From JASJCL01 sp050291585 (lineage in GTDB: Bacteria; Desulfobacterota; Desulfobacteria; Desulfobacterales; Desulfosarcinaceae), in contig JBNKKA010000023.1 in NCBI GenBank assembly GCA_050291585.1, forward strand, positions 1 to 33,775: DNA of 33,775 bases, read 5' to 3'. The number at the start of each line of letters is the position of its first letter. Positions within the stretch are counted from its first letter, which is position 1. Positions 26,006 to 33,775 of this stretch are shown here, in pieces. The translations under genes were made by a program, and so were the position numbers. The notes under the pieces were generated by a model that saw nothing but the letters and a program-made list of their open reading frames with translations, had not been told where the DNA came from and ran no database searches.

Positions 26006-27619
26006 TCAGCGGTCGCTTGGGGTTGCGGGCTCTGTGGTGCCGGGACCGGGGTTGCTGGTGCGGATATCGTCGGCACTTTGCGGCATCCAGCGGTGGCCTC
26101 CTTTGAACCCATAAGCGCAATAAATATAAAGGGTTCTGGTGGTATTGGGCCGTCCATCCCATCCCTGCCGATGGTCGTATAGGGTCACCGCCACCGGGGG
26201 GTCCACGGACTCGAAGAAGCGGCCCAGGCGGTTGGCCATATCCGGATGCTTGCCAACCCCGACGGCGGCCCTACCCATGAGCGCCGCATCCGTCCACCAA
26301 TAATCATAGGTGTTGGGCCGTTTATCTCGGTTCAGTGCCACGGTGCGTGGTCTGCCGGGGGTGTAAAAGGCCAACTGGCTGGCCATTTGATAGTTCAGGG
26401 CGAAGATAAAAGGCTCCTGACCCCCGGGCATGTTATCCGCAAGCGCTCTAACCCGCTCCCCGATGGGTCGCCAATCGGCGAACTCCTGGGCGATGCGGTC
26501 CACCTTGGGGGGCAGGGGGATAAGGGGAAATACCACCTGAATCAGCACCACCAGGCATATGGCGCTGGCCGTCACCACGGTCCAGGGCCAGACGGGGCGG
26601 CTGCAGTACCGGGCTGCCATCAGCACACATGCGCCCAAATAGCCAAAAGCCGGCCAGTTGCCCTCCACTCGCGTGTGGGTACTCAAGACTGCGAAGAGCA
26701 GGAAGACGGGCATGGCCGTCATCCAGAGATAACGATCTATCCAAAAGCCCTGGGCGGTCTGCCAGAGGCGGCGGGTGTTGCCCAGCACACCGAGGAAAAG
26801 TAAAAATACGAAGGGGGAGAGGAGGGCCACCTGGCTGAGGACGAAATCCCCAAAATAACGCGGGAGGATCCAACTATTGCTGGCCACCCCCCCCTGATGG
26901 GCCACATGGCGGAAGGCGCGCCAGTCGTTGTCCAGGTTCCAGACCACCAGGGGCAGCATCAAGGCGATCCCCAGGCAGAAGCCGAAGTAGGGGCGCCAGC
27001 CCTGGAGGCGCTGGCGATGGCGGGGACTGCTGAGGCCGTATAGAAAGACCAAAGGGGCGAAGATGGCCATGGAGAGCTTGCTGAGCATCCCCAGGCCGAA
27101 CCATAGGCCTCCCAGGCACCAGTGGCGTTTCTGGTTGTCTTCATAGCCGCGGGCCACATGGTAGCAGGCGCCGGCCCAGGCCAGGGCCTGAAAGCTGTCT
27201 GGGGTGATGATCAGGGTGCCCACATTGAAGAGCAATACCGCCTGGGTGAGGAGGACCGTGGCCAGGGCAACCTTTTCACCGTACCAACGACGCGCCAGGA
27301 TGAGTAGATACGCGCTGGCGCCAAAGAGGGCGCCGATGGCCGGCAGGCGCACCGCGGTCTCATGGGTTCCCAGGAAGATGGTTGAAAACCAGATCATCCA
27401 GGCCACCATGGGGGGGTGGTCGTGGTAGCCAAAATCCAAGTAGCGGCTCCACTGCCAATAGTAGGTCTCGTCCGCACTGAGGGGGAATAAGCCGGCGTAG
27501 AGAATCCGAGCGACGGCCAAACCGGTGATCAGGGCCCAGGCGAGGGTGGCTTCAGAGTAAACCGGCCGGAAGTATTTTGATCCGCTTTGCATGGGCCCCT
27601 GAATTATCCTCCGGCGCAT
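26006..27619 (-). CDS. GT39-family integral-membrane glycosyltransferase (ArnT/PMT-like)
   Basis: A 537-aa protein with about 10-12 hydrophobic segments up to residue ~370 and a soluble periplasmic C-terminal part. The first periplasmic loop carries SADETYYWQWSRYLDFGYHD followed by HPPM (about 48-72); its acidic DE pair is the catalytic signature of GT-C enzymes such as ArnT and PMT. These transfer a sugar from a polyprenyl-phosphate carrier to lipid A, glycans or proteins on the outer side of the inner membrane. The downstream DPM1-like gene would supply the donor. The start could be the ATG at 27619 or 27592 (MQSGSKYF); neither has a well-placed ribosome-binding site. Position inside the LPS cluster suggests LPS as acceptor, but this is inference. 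Confidence 0.85.
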   Translation of the reverse strand: MRRRIIQGPMQSGSKYFRPVYSEATLAWALITGLAVARILYAGLFPLSADETYYWQWSRYLDFGYHDHPPMVAWMIWFSTIFLGTHETAVRLPAIGALFGASAYLLILARRWYGEKVALATVLLTQAVLLFNVGTLIITPDSFQALAWAGACYHVARGYEDNQKRHWCLGGLWFGLGMLSKLSMAIFAPLVFLYGLSSPRHRQRLQGWRPYFGFCLGIALMLPLVVWNLDNDWRAFRHVAHQGGVASNSWILPRYFGDFVLSQVALLSPFVFLLFLGVLGNTRRLWQTAQGFWIDRYLWMTAMPVFLLFAVLSTHTRVEGNWPAFGYLGACVLMAARYCSRPVWPWTVVTASAICLVVLIQVVFPLIPLPPKVDRIAQEFADWRPIGERVRALADNMPGGQEPFIFALNYQMASQLAFYTPGRPRTVALNRDKRPNTYDYWWTDAALMGRAAVGVGKHPDMANRLGRFFESVDPPVAVTLYDHRQGWDGRPNTTRTLYIYCAYGFKGGHRWMPQSADDIRTSNPGPGTTEPATPSDR

Positions 27620-27641
27620 CGATTGTCAAGCGCCAACCCTA

Positions 27642-27670
27642 TTGACATTGCAAGGAAATACAAATAATAT
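27642..27670 (+). promoter_or_regulatory. Sigma-70-type promoter candidate for lptF operon
   Basis: TTGACA (27642-27647), a 17-bp spacer and TAATAT (27665-27670) lie in the divergent gap before lptF. This predicts a start near 27677 and a leader of about 45 nt. The -35 is perfect and the -10 matches 4 of 6. Confidence 0.5.
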
Positions 27671-27723
27671 AGATAGGTTGTTGAGAATATGTTCCAATTC
27701 AATAGAGGCAGGGCCTACCTAGC

Positions 27724-28911
27724 GTGAACACCCTCATCCATCGCTATCTCATCCGGGAGATGCTGCCCCCTTTCGGCATTACGCTAATCTTCTTCCTGTT
27801 CATCTTCCTCATGACCAAGCTCCTCGAGGTCACCAACTTCGTGGTCAACTACGACGTGGACGCCTGGATCATTGGCCTGATGCTGCTCTACTCGGTCCCT
27901 TTTTTCCTGCAGTTCGTCATCCCCATGGCCGTCATGATGGGGGTTCTGCTGGCATTCCTGCGCCTATCCAGCGACAATGAGACCGTGGCCATGAAGGCCT
28001 GCGGCATCAGCGTCTACCGGGTCCTCGGCCCAGCTATGGGGTTCAGTCTGCTGGGCACCCTGCTCACCGCCTGGGTGACCGTCTATGCCATGCCCTGGGG
28101 CAGCACTTCCTTAAAGCAGATGACGCTCAAGCTAGCGGCCTCCAGCCTGGAGGTGGGCCTCAAGGAGCGCAGCTTCAATGACCAGTTCCAAGATGTGGTG
28201 GTCTACGTCGGCGAGGTGGATGTCCACGGTGGGACCCTCCACCATCTTTTCATCGAAGATCGCCGCAACCCCAAGGTGATCAGCACCATCATCGCCCCCA
28301 CGGGGCGCCTGCATAAAAGCACCGCCGCCCTCAGCGCTCATCTCCAATTGGATGACGGGTCCATCACCCAGGTGGATCTGGCCACCCGTAGCGCCAACGC
28401 CGTGCACTTCGATCGCTATGACCTGCGCCTCAATCTTCAATTGGACGCTGCCAAGGGGAAGGGCGAAGGCAAGCATCGCTCGGAGATGAGCCTAGCGGAG
28501 ATGAAAAATTATTTGCGCAGCTACGGGAAGCGCGACAGTCGCTATTACCGAACGTTGATGGACTACCATAAAAAGTTCTCCATCCCACTGGCGGGCCTTG
28601 TCCTGGGTCTTCTGGCGGTCCCTCTGGGGTTCAAGTCCGGCGGGGCGCGCAAATCCTATGGGGTGGGCCTGGGGTTGATCCTCTTTCTGCTCTACTACAT
28701 CCTTTTGACCGCCGGTTGGACCTATGGAAAGACCGGCGTTGTGCCGCCGCTGGTGGGGATGTGGGCCCCCAATGTGATCTTTGCGAGTCTGGGTAGTTTT
28801 TTTTTGCTGCGTTGTGCATCAGACCGCGGCCTGGGATTCGATCAATTGTATACCTGGTTCGTCCACCTGTTGCGCCGTAGACGGTGGCGCGACAATGGAG
28901 CCGACCGATGA
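27724..28911 (+). CDS. lptF: LPS export permease LptF
   Basis: One of the two permeases that, with LptB, pull LPS from the inner membrane into the LptC-A-D bridge. The 395-aa YjgP/YjgQ-family protein starts with GTG (MNTLIHRYLIREMLPPFGIT). It has three N-terminal transmembrane segments with VIPMAVMMGVLLAFLRLSSDNE, a periplasmic beta-jellyroll region (about 130-260), and three C-terminal segments ('PLAGLVLGLLAVPLGF'). Its stop overlaps the lptG ATG (ATGA). It opens a new plus-strand operon after the divergent GT39 gene. Which of the two is LptF versus LptG follows the usual order and is not certain. Confidence 0.9.
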   Translation: MNTLIHRYLIREMLPPFGITLIFFLFIFLMTKLLEVTNFVVNYDVDAWIIGLMLLYSVPFFLQFVIPMAVMMGVLLAFLRLSSDNETVAMKACGISVYRVLGPAMGFSLLGTLLTAWVTVYAMPWGSTSLKQMTLKLAASSLEVGLKERSFNDQFQDVVVYVGEVDVHGGTLHHLFIEDRRNPKVISTIIAPTGRLHKSTAALSAHLQLDDGSITQVDLATRSANAVHFDRYDLRLNLQLDAAKGKGEGKHRSEMSLAEMKNYLRSYGKRDSRYYRTLMDYHKKFSIPLAGLVLGLLAVPLGFKSGGARKSYGVGLGLILFLLYYILLTAGWTYGKTGVVPPLVGMWAPNVIFASLGSFFLLRCASDRGLGFDQLYTWFVHLLRRRRWRDNGADR

Positions 28912-29987
28912 TGACCACCATTCACCGTTATATTTACAAGGAGATGGGGCGATATCTGGCCATGGTGCTGGCCTTGGTGGCGGTGCTCTATTTAGTGGTG
29001 GATTTTTTCGAGAAGGCGGACCAATTTGTCAAGGCGGGGCTGGGGACGGGCCGTACGCTGGCCTTTTTTGGCTATAATTTACCCTTTGTGATGGCCCAGA
29101 TCGCACCCGTCGGCTTTCTGCTGGCGGTTCTGATCGTTTTTGGTCTGATGGGCAAAAACAACGAGATCGTGGCCCTCAAGAGCGGTGGGGTGAGCGCCTT
29201 CTATCTCATGCGGCCGGTCCTCTGGGTGGGGCTTTGTATGAGCGTCGGGCTGTTTCTCTTCAAGGACGCAGTGGTGCCCGTAACCCTCAGTCAGGCCAAC
29301 CGGATCTGGGTCCAGGAGGTCAAGAAAAAGCAGCTCGACCGTTTGAGGACGAAAAACATCTGGTTGAAGGAGAAGGGCCGTATTATTCATGTGAGCTTCT
29401 ACAAACCCCGTCAACAGACCATCCACGGGGTGACCATCAACGACCTGGATGCGTCCTTTCAACTGGTGAGGCGCCTGGACGCCGACAGGGGGCGTTTCAG
29501 TGCTAAGGGATGGGTGCTTTTTGATGTGCTCGAACAGCGCATGGATTCAGAGAATGGCGAGCCCGAGGTGCGTTTCTACGAGGAACTACGGTCTGACATC
29601 CAACTCGTACCGGACGATTTCAAACAGGCGGTGCGCAGCACCGACGAGATGTCCTTCCGGACCCTCATGAGCGACATCGAGGCCATTGAGGCCGATGGTT
29701 TCGATGCCCAAACCCAGAAGGTGGACCTGCATGCCAAGGTCAGCTTTCCCTTGATCTGTATGATCCTGGCCCTGGTGGGCGGTGGCATCTCCCTAAAAGG
29801 TAATCGCGGTGAAGGGGTTTTCGCGGGGATCCTCATCGCCATCGGGATCGCATTTTGCTATTGGTTCAGTCACAGCTTCTGCCTCTCCCTGGGGTATGGC
29901 GGTGTCCTGCCCCCCCTGGCGGCGGCCTGGGCCACCAACTGTGTTTTTCTCTGCGTCGGGCTCTTTGTCCTCTTGCAAGTGGAGTGA
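28908..29987 (+). CDS. lptG: LPS export permease LptG
   Basis: Partner of LptF in the LptB2FG extractor. The 359-aa protein starts MMTTIHRYIYKEMGRYLAMV and shows the family's 'APVGFLLAVLIVFGLMGKNNEIVALKSGG' type segment (about 70-100), a soluble middle domain and three final transmembrane segments including 'FPLICMILALVGGGISL'. The ATG at 28908 overlaps the lptF stop; an adjacent ATG at 28911 is equally possible. lpxK follows after 2 bp, with GGAG of the lptG end serving as its ribosome-binding site. Confidence 0.92.
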   Translation: MMTTIHRYIYKEMGRYLAMVLALVAVLYLVVDFFEKADQFVKAGLGTGRTLAFFGYNLPFVMAQIAPVGFLLAVLIVFGLMGKNNEIVALKSGGVSAFYLMRPVLWVGLCMSVGLFLFKDAVVPVTLSQANRIWVQEVKKKQLDRLRTKNIWLKEKGRIIHVSFYKPRQQTIHGVTINDLDASFQLVRRLDADRGRFSAKGWVLFDVLEQRMDSENGEPEVRFYEELRSDIQLVPDDFKQAVRSTDEMSFRTLMSDIEAIEADGFDAQTQKVDLHAKVSFPLICMILALVGGGISLKGNRGEGVFAGILIAIGIAFCYWFSHSFCLSLGYGGVLPPLAAAWATNCVFLCVGLFVLLQVE

Positions 29988-29989
29988 GC

Positions 29990-31141
29990 ATGGTGGCAAG
30001 ATCCCCATGGCATTCAGCCGCGATGGACTCATGGCGCAGCCGCCTGCAGGCCACTATGTCGGACGATGGTCGCAATTCAGGGCCCCTGGCACAACTGCTT
30101 TACGGCTGCTCAAGGCTGTATGGACGGATGGTGCAGGCCCGCGTGCGTCATCTGCAGCGCAGCGCCGGCGGTATCAAACGTCTGCCGCGACCGGTGATAT
30201 CGGTGGGCAACCTAACCACCGGGGGGACGGGCAAAACGCCCATGACGGCCTATCTGGCCGGCCTGTTGCAGTCATGGGGTTTGACACCGGTGATCCTCAG
30301 CCGCGGTTACGGCGGTGCGGCGGAAAAAAGTGGCCTGGTAGTATCTAGTGGGCAGGGTCCGCGGGTGACGGCGGCGTTGGCCGGCGACGAAGCCTATCTG
30401 CTCGCCCAACGCTTGCCCACGGTACCTGTGGTGGTCGGGCAGGACCGTTACGCCATGGGAATCAAGGCGCTTGAACAGCTTAAGCCTGACTGTTTCATTC
30501 TCGATGATGGGTATCAGCACATTCAATTGCATCGGGACTTGAATTTAGTGCTCTTAGATTATAGACGTCCTTTCGGCAATGGTCATCTGCTGCCCCGCGG
30601 TCACCTGCGCGAGCCGCTGACGGCCCTGGAACGCGCCGACGCTTTGGTGCTGACGCGCAGCGACCTGAACGCCTCGGAGACGCCTGAATTGGAACCCGGG
30701 TGGGGCAGGAAGTCGGTTTTTCGATCCGCCCACCGCTCTGTGGTGACCCAACGCTGGGCGAGGGGGCAGGGGGCACCGGCAACCAGCGAGGGGCGCATTC
30801 CAGATGAACAGCGGGTGTTCGTTTTTTCAGGCCTTGGGGATAATGCCGCTTTTCGAGAGGTGTCTGCGGCGCTGGGTGGCCGGCAAGTGGGATGGCGTGC
30901 CTTTGGCGATCACCATCCCTATTCACAGGGGGATGTAGCCGACATTAAGGTGGCCGCCAAGGCGGCTGGAGCGTCGGCACTACTCACCACGGCCAAGGAT
31001 TTCGTTCGTCTGCCCCAAGCAGTGGATTGGGGTGTCGAGCTGTGGGTGGCGGATGCGGAGTTGATTTTCGCCGGGGATGATTTTCAGTGTTTTGTGAGAC
31101 GACGCCTGGGTGAACTGGTGAGAGCAGACCGGCTGGAGTGA
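29990..31141 (+). CDS. lpxK: Tetraacyldisaccharide 4'-kinase LpxK
   Basis: Phosphorylates the 4' position of the lipid A disaccharide at the inner membrane. The 383-aa product has an N-terminal membrane-associated helix (LAQLLYGCSRLYG), then the Walker A P-loop VGNLTTGGTGKTP (about residues 71-83) and the LpxK motif DDGYQHIQLHRDLNLVLLDY. ATG 29990 is chosen because GGAG precedes it by 5 nt and the frame upstream is lptG coding sequence; ATG 30023 is an alternative. It overlaps the start of the next gene. Confidence 0.94.
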   Translation: MVARSPWHSAAMDSWRSRLQATMSDDGRNSGPLAQLLYGCSRLYGRMVQARVRHLQRSAGGIKRLPRPVISVGNLTTGGTGKTPMTAYLAGLLQSWGLTPVILSRGYGGAAEKSGLVVSSGQGPRVTAALAGDEAYLLAQRLPTVPVVVGQDRYAMGIKALEQLKPDCFILDDGYQHIQLHRDLNLVLLDYRRPFGNGHLLPRGHLREPLTALERADALVLTRSDLNASETPELEPGWGRKSVFRSAHRSVVTQRWARGQGAPATSEGRIPDEQRVFVFSGLGDNAAFREVSAALGGRQVGWRAFGDHHPYSQGDVADIKVAAKAAGASALLTTAKDFVRLPQAVDWGVELWVADAELIFAGDDFQCFVRRRLGELVRADRLE

Positions 31142-32148
31142 TGATGCCAAAGCGAAAATCCAGGCCGACGCCTTTTTCGAGTATCCCGGCCCCCCTTGAG
31201 GAGGTGCGAGCCTATGTGCGTGCGAACACACGCAAAGCGCAGCCCGGAGGCAACGCCCTGGCCAAAAAACTCCTTGGTCTGCTGTTGCGTGTTGCCGGCC
31301 GCCTGTCCTGGGAACAGGCCTATGCCTTAGGGGGCTTCATCGGTGCGTGGATGGCGGCCCTGAGGGTGCGCTGGGGGATAGCGCGCACCAATCTGGATAT
31401 TGTATTTGGCGATAGCATCGATGCTGCCGAGAAGCACCGCATCTACCGGGCCGCGTGGATCAATTTCGGGCGCGTCATCGTCAATCATCTGCGCCTGCCC
31501 TATATGCCGCCGGACTTCTGGCGGAACCAGGTTCGTTTTCCCATGGAAAGCGCCCTCAGGGATCTTTACCGTGCGGGCCAGGGGATGATAATGATCTGCG
31601 GCCATCTGGGGATGATGGACTTGGCCGGTGGTCGCTTGGGCCAGTGTGGGTATCCCGTGGCGGCCGTCGCCAAGCCCATGCGCTCTACCCTCATCGATCA
31701 ACTGGTGGTGGGGGCCCGGGAAGCGATGAATTTGAGCACCATCTCCCACCGCAACTCCGCCCGCCGGATTCTAAAGGGTCTGCGCGATGGCGAGGGGGTG
31801 GTCATGGTTGCCGATCAGAACATGAAGCGCAGCCAGGGCATCTTCGTGGACTGGTTCGGCCAGCCGGCCACCGTCAGCCCTGCGGCCGCAGTATTTGCCC
31901 GTCAGACCGGGGCACCGGTGGTGGTGGGGTTCCTGGAGCAGGTGGATCCCAAACGGTTTGTGATGCATATGAGCGACCCTTTGTCCTGGATAGAGGTGCC
32001 CGGCGATGCCGATACCGAGCTCATGGTCAACACCCAGAACCATGCCAAGGCCTTTCAAGAGATGATTCTGGAGAAACCCGAGCTCTGGTTCTGGATCCAT
32101 AGACGCTGGAAAATTCAGCCGGATGGTAAAAAGTGGCCTTATCCATGA
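31141..32148 (+). CDS. lpxL: Lysophospholipid/late lipid A acyltransferase (LpxL/HtrB family)
   Basis: A 335-aa membrane-anchored acyltransferase of the HtrB/LpxL/LpxM family, adding secondary acyl chains to lipid A. It has an unusually long polar N-terminus (about 40 residues, rich in Lys, Arg, Pro), then a hydrophobic segment, the catalytic HX4D motif (HLGMMD), GEGVVMVADQNMK and FWIHRRWK at the C-terminus. In E. coli these enzymes act after Kdo addition; the Kdo transferase gene is not in the window. Start options are GTG 31138, ATG 31141 and ATG 31144, all overlapping or abutting the lpxK stop. Which acyl position or chain it uses cannot be told. Confidence 0.88.
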   Translation: MMPKRKSRPTPFSSIPAPLEEVRAYVRANTRKAQPGGNALAKKLLGLLLRVAGRLSWEQAYALGGFIGAWMAALRVRWGIARTNLDIVFGDSIDAAEKHRIYRAAWINFGRVIVNHLRLPYMPPDFWRNQVRFPMESALRDLYRAGQGMIMICGHLGMMDLAGGRLGQCGYPVAAVAKPMRSTLIDQLVVGAREAMNLSTISHRNSARRILKGLRDGEGVVMVADQNMKRSQGIFVDWFGQPATVSPAAAVFARQTGAPVVVGFLEQVDPKRFVMHMSDPLSWIEVPGDADTELMVNTQNHAKAFQEMILEKPELWFWIHRRWKIQPDGKKWPYP

Positions 32149-32209
32149 GAGCCTTGACGGGGAGACGCAGGATTAATCATTACCCCATCTCCTTAAAAAA
32201 GAGAAAAAA

Positions 32210-32584
32210 ATGAAAATCGAAGTCGCCAACGGCGAGATTGTAGACAAATATACGATATTGACCATTAAGCTTGAGAAGGTTTCCGCGGCATCCAAACTGG
32301 AGAATATCCGCAAGGAGTTCGATCTTTTGACGAAAGCCCTGGATGTGCTTGACATCGCCGCTGACGATCCAGACCTGCTGGCCCTGCGTGAGGTCAACCT
32401 GAAGCTCTGGGAGATCGAAGACGCCATTCGGCGCTTAGAAGCCGAGGGGTGTTTTGATCAAACGTTTGTCGAACTGGCCCGTAGCGTATACATGAATAAT
32501 GACCGCCGGGCCGAGTTGAAACGCAACATCAATCTCAAAACCGGTTCAGCTTTGTTTGAGGAAAAAGCCTATGAACCTTACTAA
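32210..32584 (+). CDS. DUF6165-family protein
   Basis: A 124-aa soluble protein beginning MKIEVANGEIVDKYTILTIK, which I recognise as the DUF6165 family found in LPS-core gene clusters. It is mostly helical with charged residues (KLEKVSAASKLENIRKEFD) and has no signal peptide or membrane segment. No biochemical function is known to me. Its place between the late acyltransferase and a WaaE-type glycosyltransferase suggests a helper role in LPS core assembly. The ATG follows AAAGAGAAAAAA, a poor but A-rich ribosome-binding region. Confidence 0.75.
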   Translation: MKIEVANGEIVDKYTILTIKLEKVSAASKLENIRKEFDLLTKALDVLDIAADDPDLLALREVNLKLWEIEDAIRRLEAEGCFDQTFVELARSVYMNNDRRAELKRNINLKTGSALFEEKAYEPY

Positions 32585-32646
32585 AAGGCTTAATTGCCTC
32601 GCTGATATGCATGGTGGAAACCCATCCTGTGTAGAGGGAATCGCCC

Positions 32647-33438
32647 ATGCCTGAAAAGCTACCTCTGTCGGTTTCCCTCATTTCGTTCAACGAGGCCGAT
32701 AACATTGCCCGCACCCTGGCCAGCATCGTCGACCTGGCTGCGGAGATAGTGGTGGTGGATTCCCATTCCAGCGATAACACACGCGCCATTGCCGCCGATT
32801 TTGGAGCGAAGGTATACGAGGAAGACTGGAAAGGGCATGTGGCCCAGAAGAATTCGGCCCTGTCCAAATGTACTCAGACCTGGATTCTTGCGTTGGATTG
32901 TGATGAGGTCGTCAGCTCGGAATTGCATACAGCCATTGCCGCCGCCGTCACGAAAGATACGATAGCAGGGTTTCGTATCAAACGGCGCAGTGAGTACCTG
33001 GGCAAACGTCTGCGCTACAATTGGTACCCAGACAAAAAACTGCGCCTGGTGAAACAGAGCGCCAAGCCGCGCTGGGAAGGCTACGATCCCCATGACCGCC
33101 TGCAGGCAACGGGTCCTGTGGGCGACCTTGATGGCGACCTGATCCACTATTCCTACAAAAACCTGGAGGACCATTTCGTTCGCCTGGTCCACTATGCTCG
33201 CATTACGGCCGAGTCCTACCATCGCAAAGGCCGGCGTTTTCACTGGTATCAGCTGGTGACCCGGCCCTTGTTTGCTTTTTTCAAGAAATACCTGCTGCGG
33301 GCCGGTTGCCTCGACGGCCTTCAGGGATTCGTGGTCGCCGTCAGCAGTTTTGTCTACGTCTTTTTGAAGTATATGTTTTTATGGGAACGTCAACATAATG
33401 CCCAAAACGCAACAGGCCGCCGCCATGCACCTGAGTGA
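32647..33438 (+). CDS. GT2 glycosyltransferase, WaaE/KdtX-type
   Basis: A 263-aa family-2 glycosyltransferase with the LPS-core WaaE layout. N-terminal SVSLISFNEADNIARTLAS binds the nucleotide sugar, VVVDSHSSDNT follows, and ALDCDEVVSSEL carries the DxD-type metal site (about residue 80). The C-terminal half contains WEGYDPHDRLQ and a hydrophobic end (FVVAVSSFVYVFLKYMFL) that may anchor it to the inner membrane. In enterobacteria WaaE adds glucose to heptose I of the core. AGAGGG lies 8 nt before the ATG. The end overlaps the following gene. Confidence 0.85.
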   Translation: MPEKLPLSVSLISFNEADNIARTLASIVDLAAEIVVVDSHSSDNTRAIAADFGAKVYEEDWKGHVAQKNSALSKCTQTWILALDCDEVVSSELHTAIAAAVTKDTIAGFRIKRRSEYLGKRLRYNWYPDKKLRLVKQSAKPRWEGYDPHDRLQATGPVGDLDGDLIHYSYKNLEDHFVRLVHYARITAESYHRKGRRFHWYQLVTRPLFAFFKKYLLRAGCLDGLQGFVVAVSSFVYVFLKYMFLWERQHNAQNATGRRHAPE

Positions 33439-33775
33439 ACGCCAGATCCCGTCCCGGGGAGCAGTTTTTCTGCTGCTTCTGGGCAGCGCGCACCTGGTCT
33501 CCATCAGCGCCACTCAGATCCTCCTGGCAGGCTTGGTGATCTATGTCGGCTACCGGCTGACCAAACGGGAATACCAACTGAAGGTCTTTCCTGATACCGT
33601 CGCCTTTGCCATCCTCTTCGTTCTGGCCTCCCTGTCCGCTCCGCTGGGGGTCAACCCGCAGCGATCTCTCAATAAGATCTTCGGTTGGTGGATCTACCTC
33701 TTTTTCCCATCCATGTTTCTGCTGACCTACTACGAGGCGCGCATTCTCCCGCGCCTGATTTTTTACATCACCCTG
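33398..33775 (+). CDS. O-antigen ligase/polymerase-like membrane protein (3' partial)
   Basis: The first 126 codons of a gene running off the right edge. After a polar start (MPKTQQAAAMHLSERQ) come hydrophobic segments: AVFLLLLGSAHLVSIS, QILLAGLVIYVGYRL, VAFAILFVLASLSAPLGV and a WWIYLFFPSMFLLTYY stretch. Alternation of short membrane segments with a conserved-looking 'SAPLGVNPQRSLNK' loop is typical of Wzy_C/WaaL proteins. Two starts are possible: ATG 33398 (41-nt overlap with the previous gene) and ATG 33425 (14-nt overlap, AGG 8 nt upstream). The LPS context favours a ligase or polymerase, but most of the protein is not visible. Confidence 0.65.
   Translation, partial: MPKTQQAAAMHLSERQIPSRGAVFLLLLGSAHLVSISATQILLAGLVIYVGYRLTKREYQLKVFPDTVAFAILFVLASLSAPLGVNPQRSLNKIFGWWIYLFFPSMFLLTYYEARILPRLIFYITL

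Overview
The window reads as a piece of chromosome from a Gram-negative deltaproteobacterium (Desulfobacterota; a Desulfobacteraceae/Desulfosarcinaceae-like sulfate reducer is my best guess). The reasons are the DHH-CBS-CBS-poly(A) polymerase fusion, a c-di-GMP-I riboswitch in front of a secreted FN3/choice-of-anchor protein, LpxI in place of LpxH, and the gene order lysS-lolC-lolD-bamA-skp-lpxD-fabZ-lpxA-lpxI-Gfo/Idh-lpxB-msbA. Taxonomy is inferred from gene content only.

Left part (1-5.8 kb): the tail of an Ig-like surface protein runs into the 3' end of a minus-strand tRNA-Val(CAC). Next comes a minus-strand housekeeping group: a tRNA nucleotidyltransferase fused to DHH and CBS domains, trpS, scpA and scpB. 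A noncoding, hairpin-rich stretch (5.8-6.33 kb) separates this from plus-strand pilC and pilS.

Central regulatory region (8.93-10.88 kb), the most interesting part: between pilS and a secreted surface protein lie two 22-bp-spaced GGGCTTT(T)GCAC boxes, a 9-bp inverted repeat whose right arm overlaps the -24 box, a near-consensus sigma-54 promoter (TTGGCAC-N5-TTGCT), three tandem 21-bp repeats and a well-conserved c-di-GMP-I (GEMM-I) riboswitch. The controlled gene encodes a signal peptide, FN3 domain, Asp-rich linkers, a choice-of-anchor-U-like domain and a Cys/TM/Arg C-terminal sorting-type tail, and ends at a strong terminator. PilS belongs to a family whose partner PilR activates sigma-54 promoters, so the adjacency suggests a two-input switch: two-component/sigma-54 initiation plus c-di-GMP control of the transcript.

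Right part (11.1-33.8 kb): a nearly complete envelope-biogenesis supercluster. It contains lysS, lipoprotein export (lolC/E-type permease, lolD), outer-membrane protein assembly (bamA, skp), lipid A synthesis (lpxD, fabZ, lpxA, lpxI, a GnnA-like oxidoreductase, lpxB), lipid A flipping (msbA), LPS transport permeases (lptF, lptG), lpxK, a late acyltransferase, a DUF6165 gene, a WaaE-type glycosyltransferase and a truncated O-antigen ligase/polymerase-like gene at the window edge. A minus-strand pair (GT39 ArnT-like plus DPM1-like GT2) sits between msbA and lptF and probably makes and uses a polyprenyl-phosphate sugar, perhaps to modify LPS. Most genes overlap or are a few bases apart, indicating long operons. 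I saw no insertion sequence, CRISPR array or rRNA.
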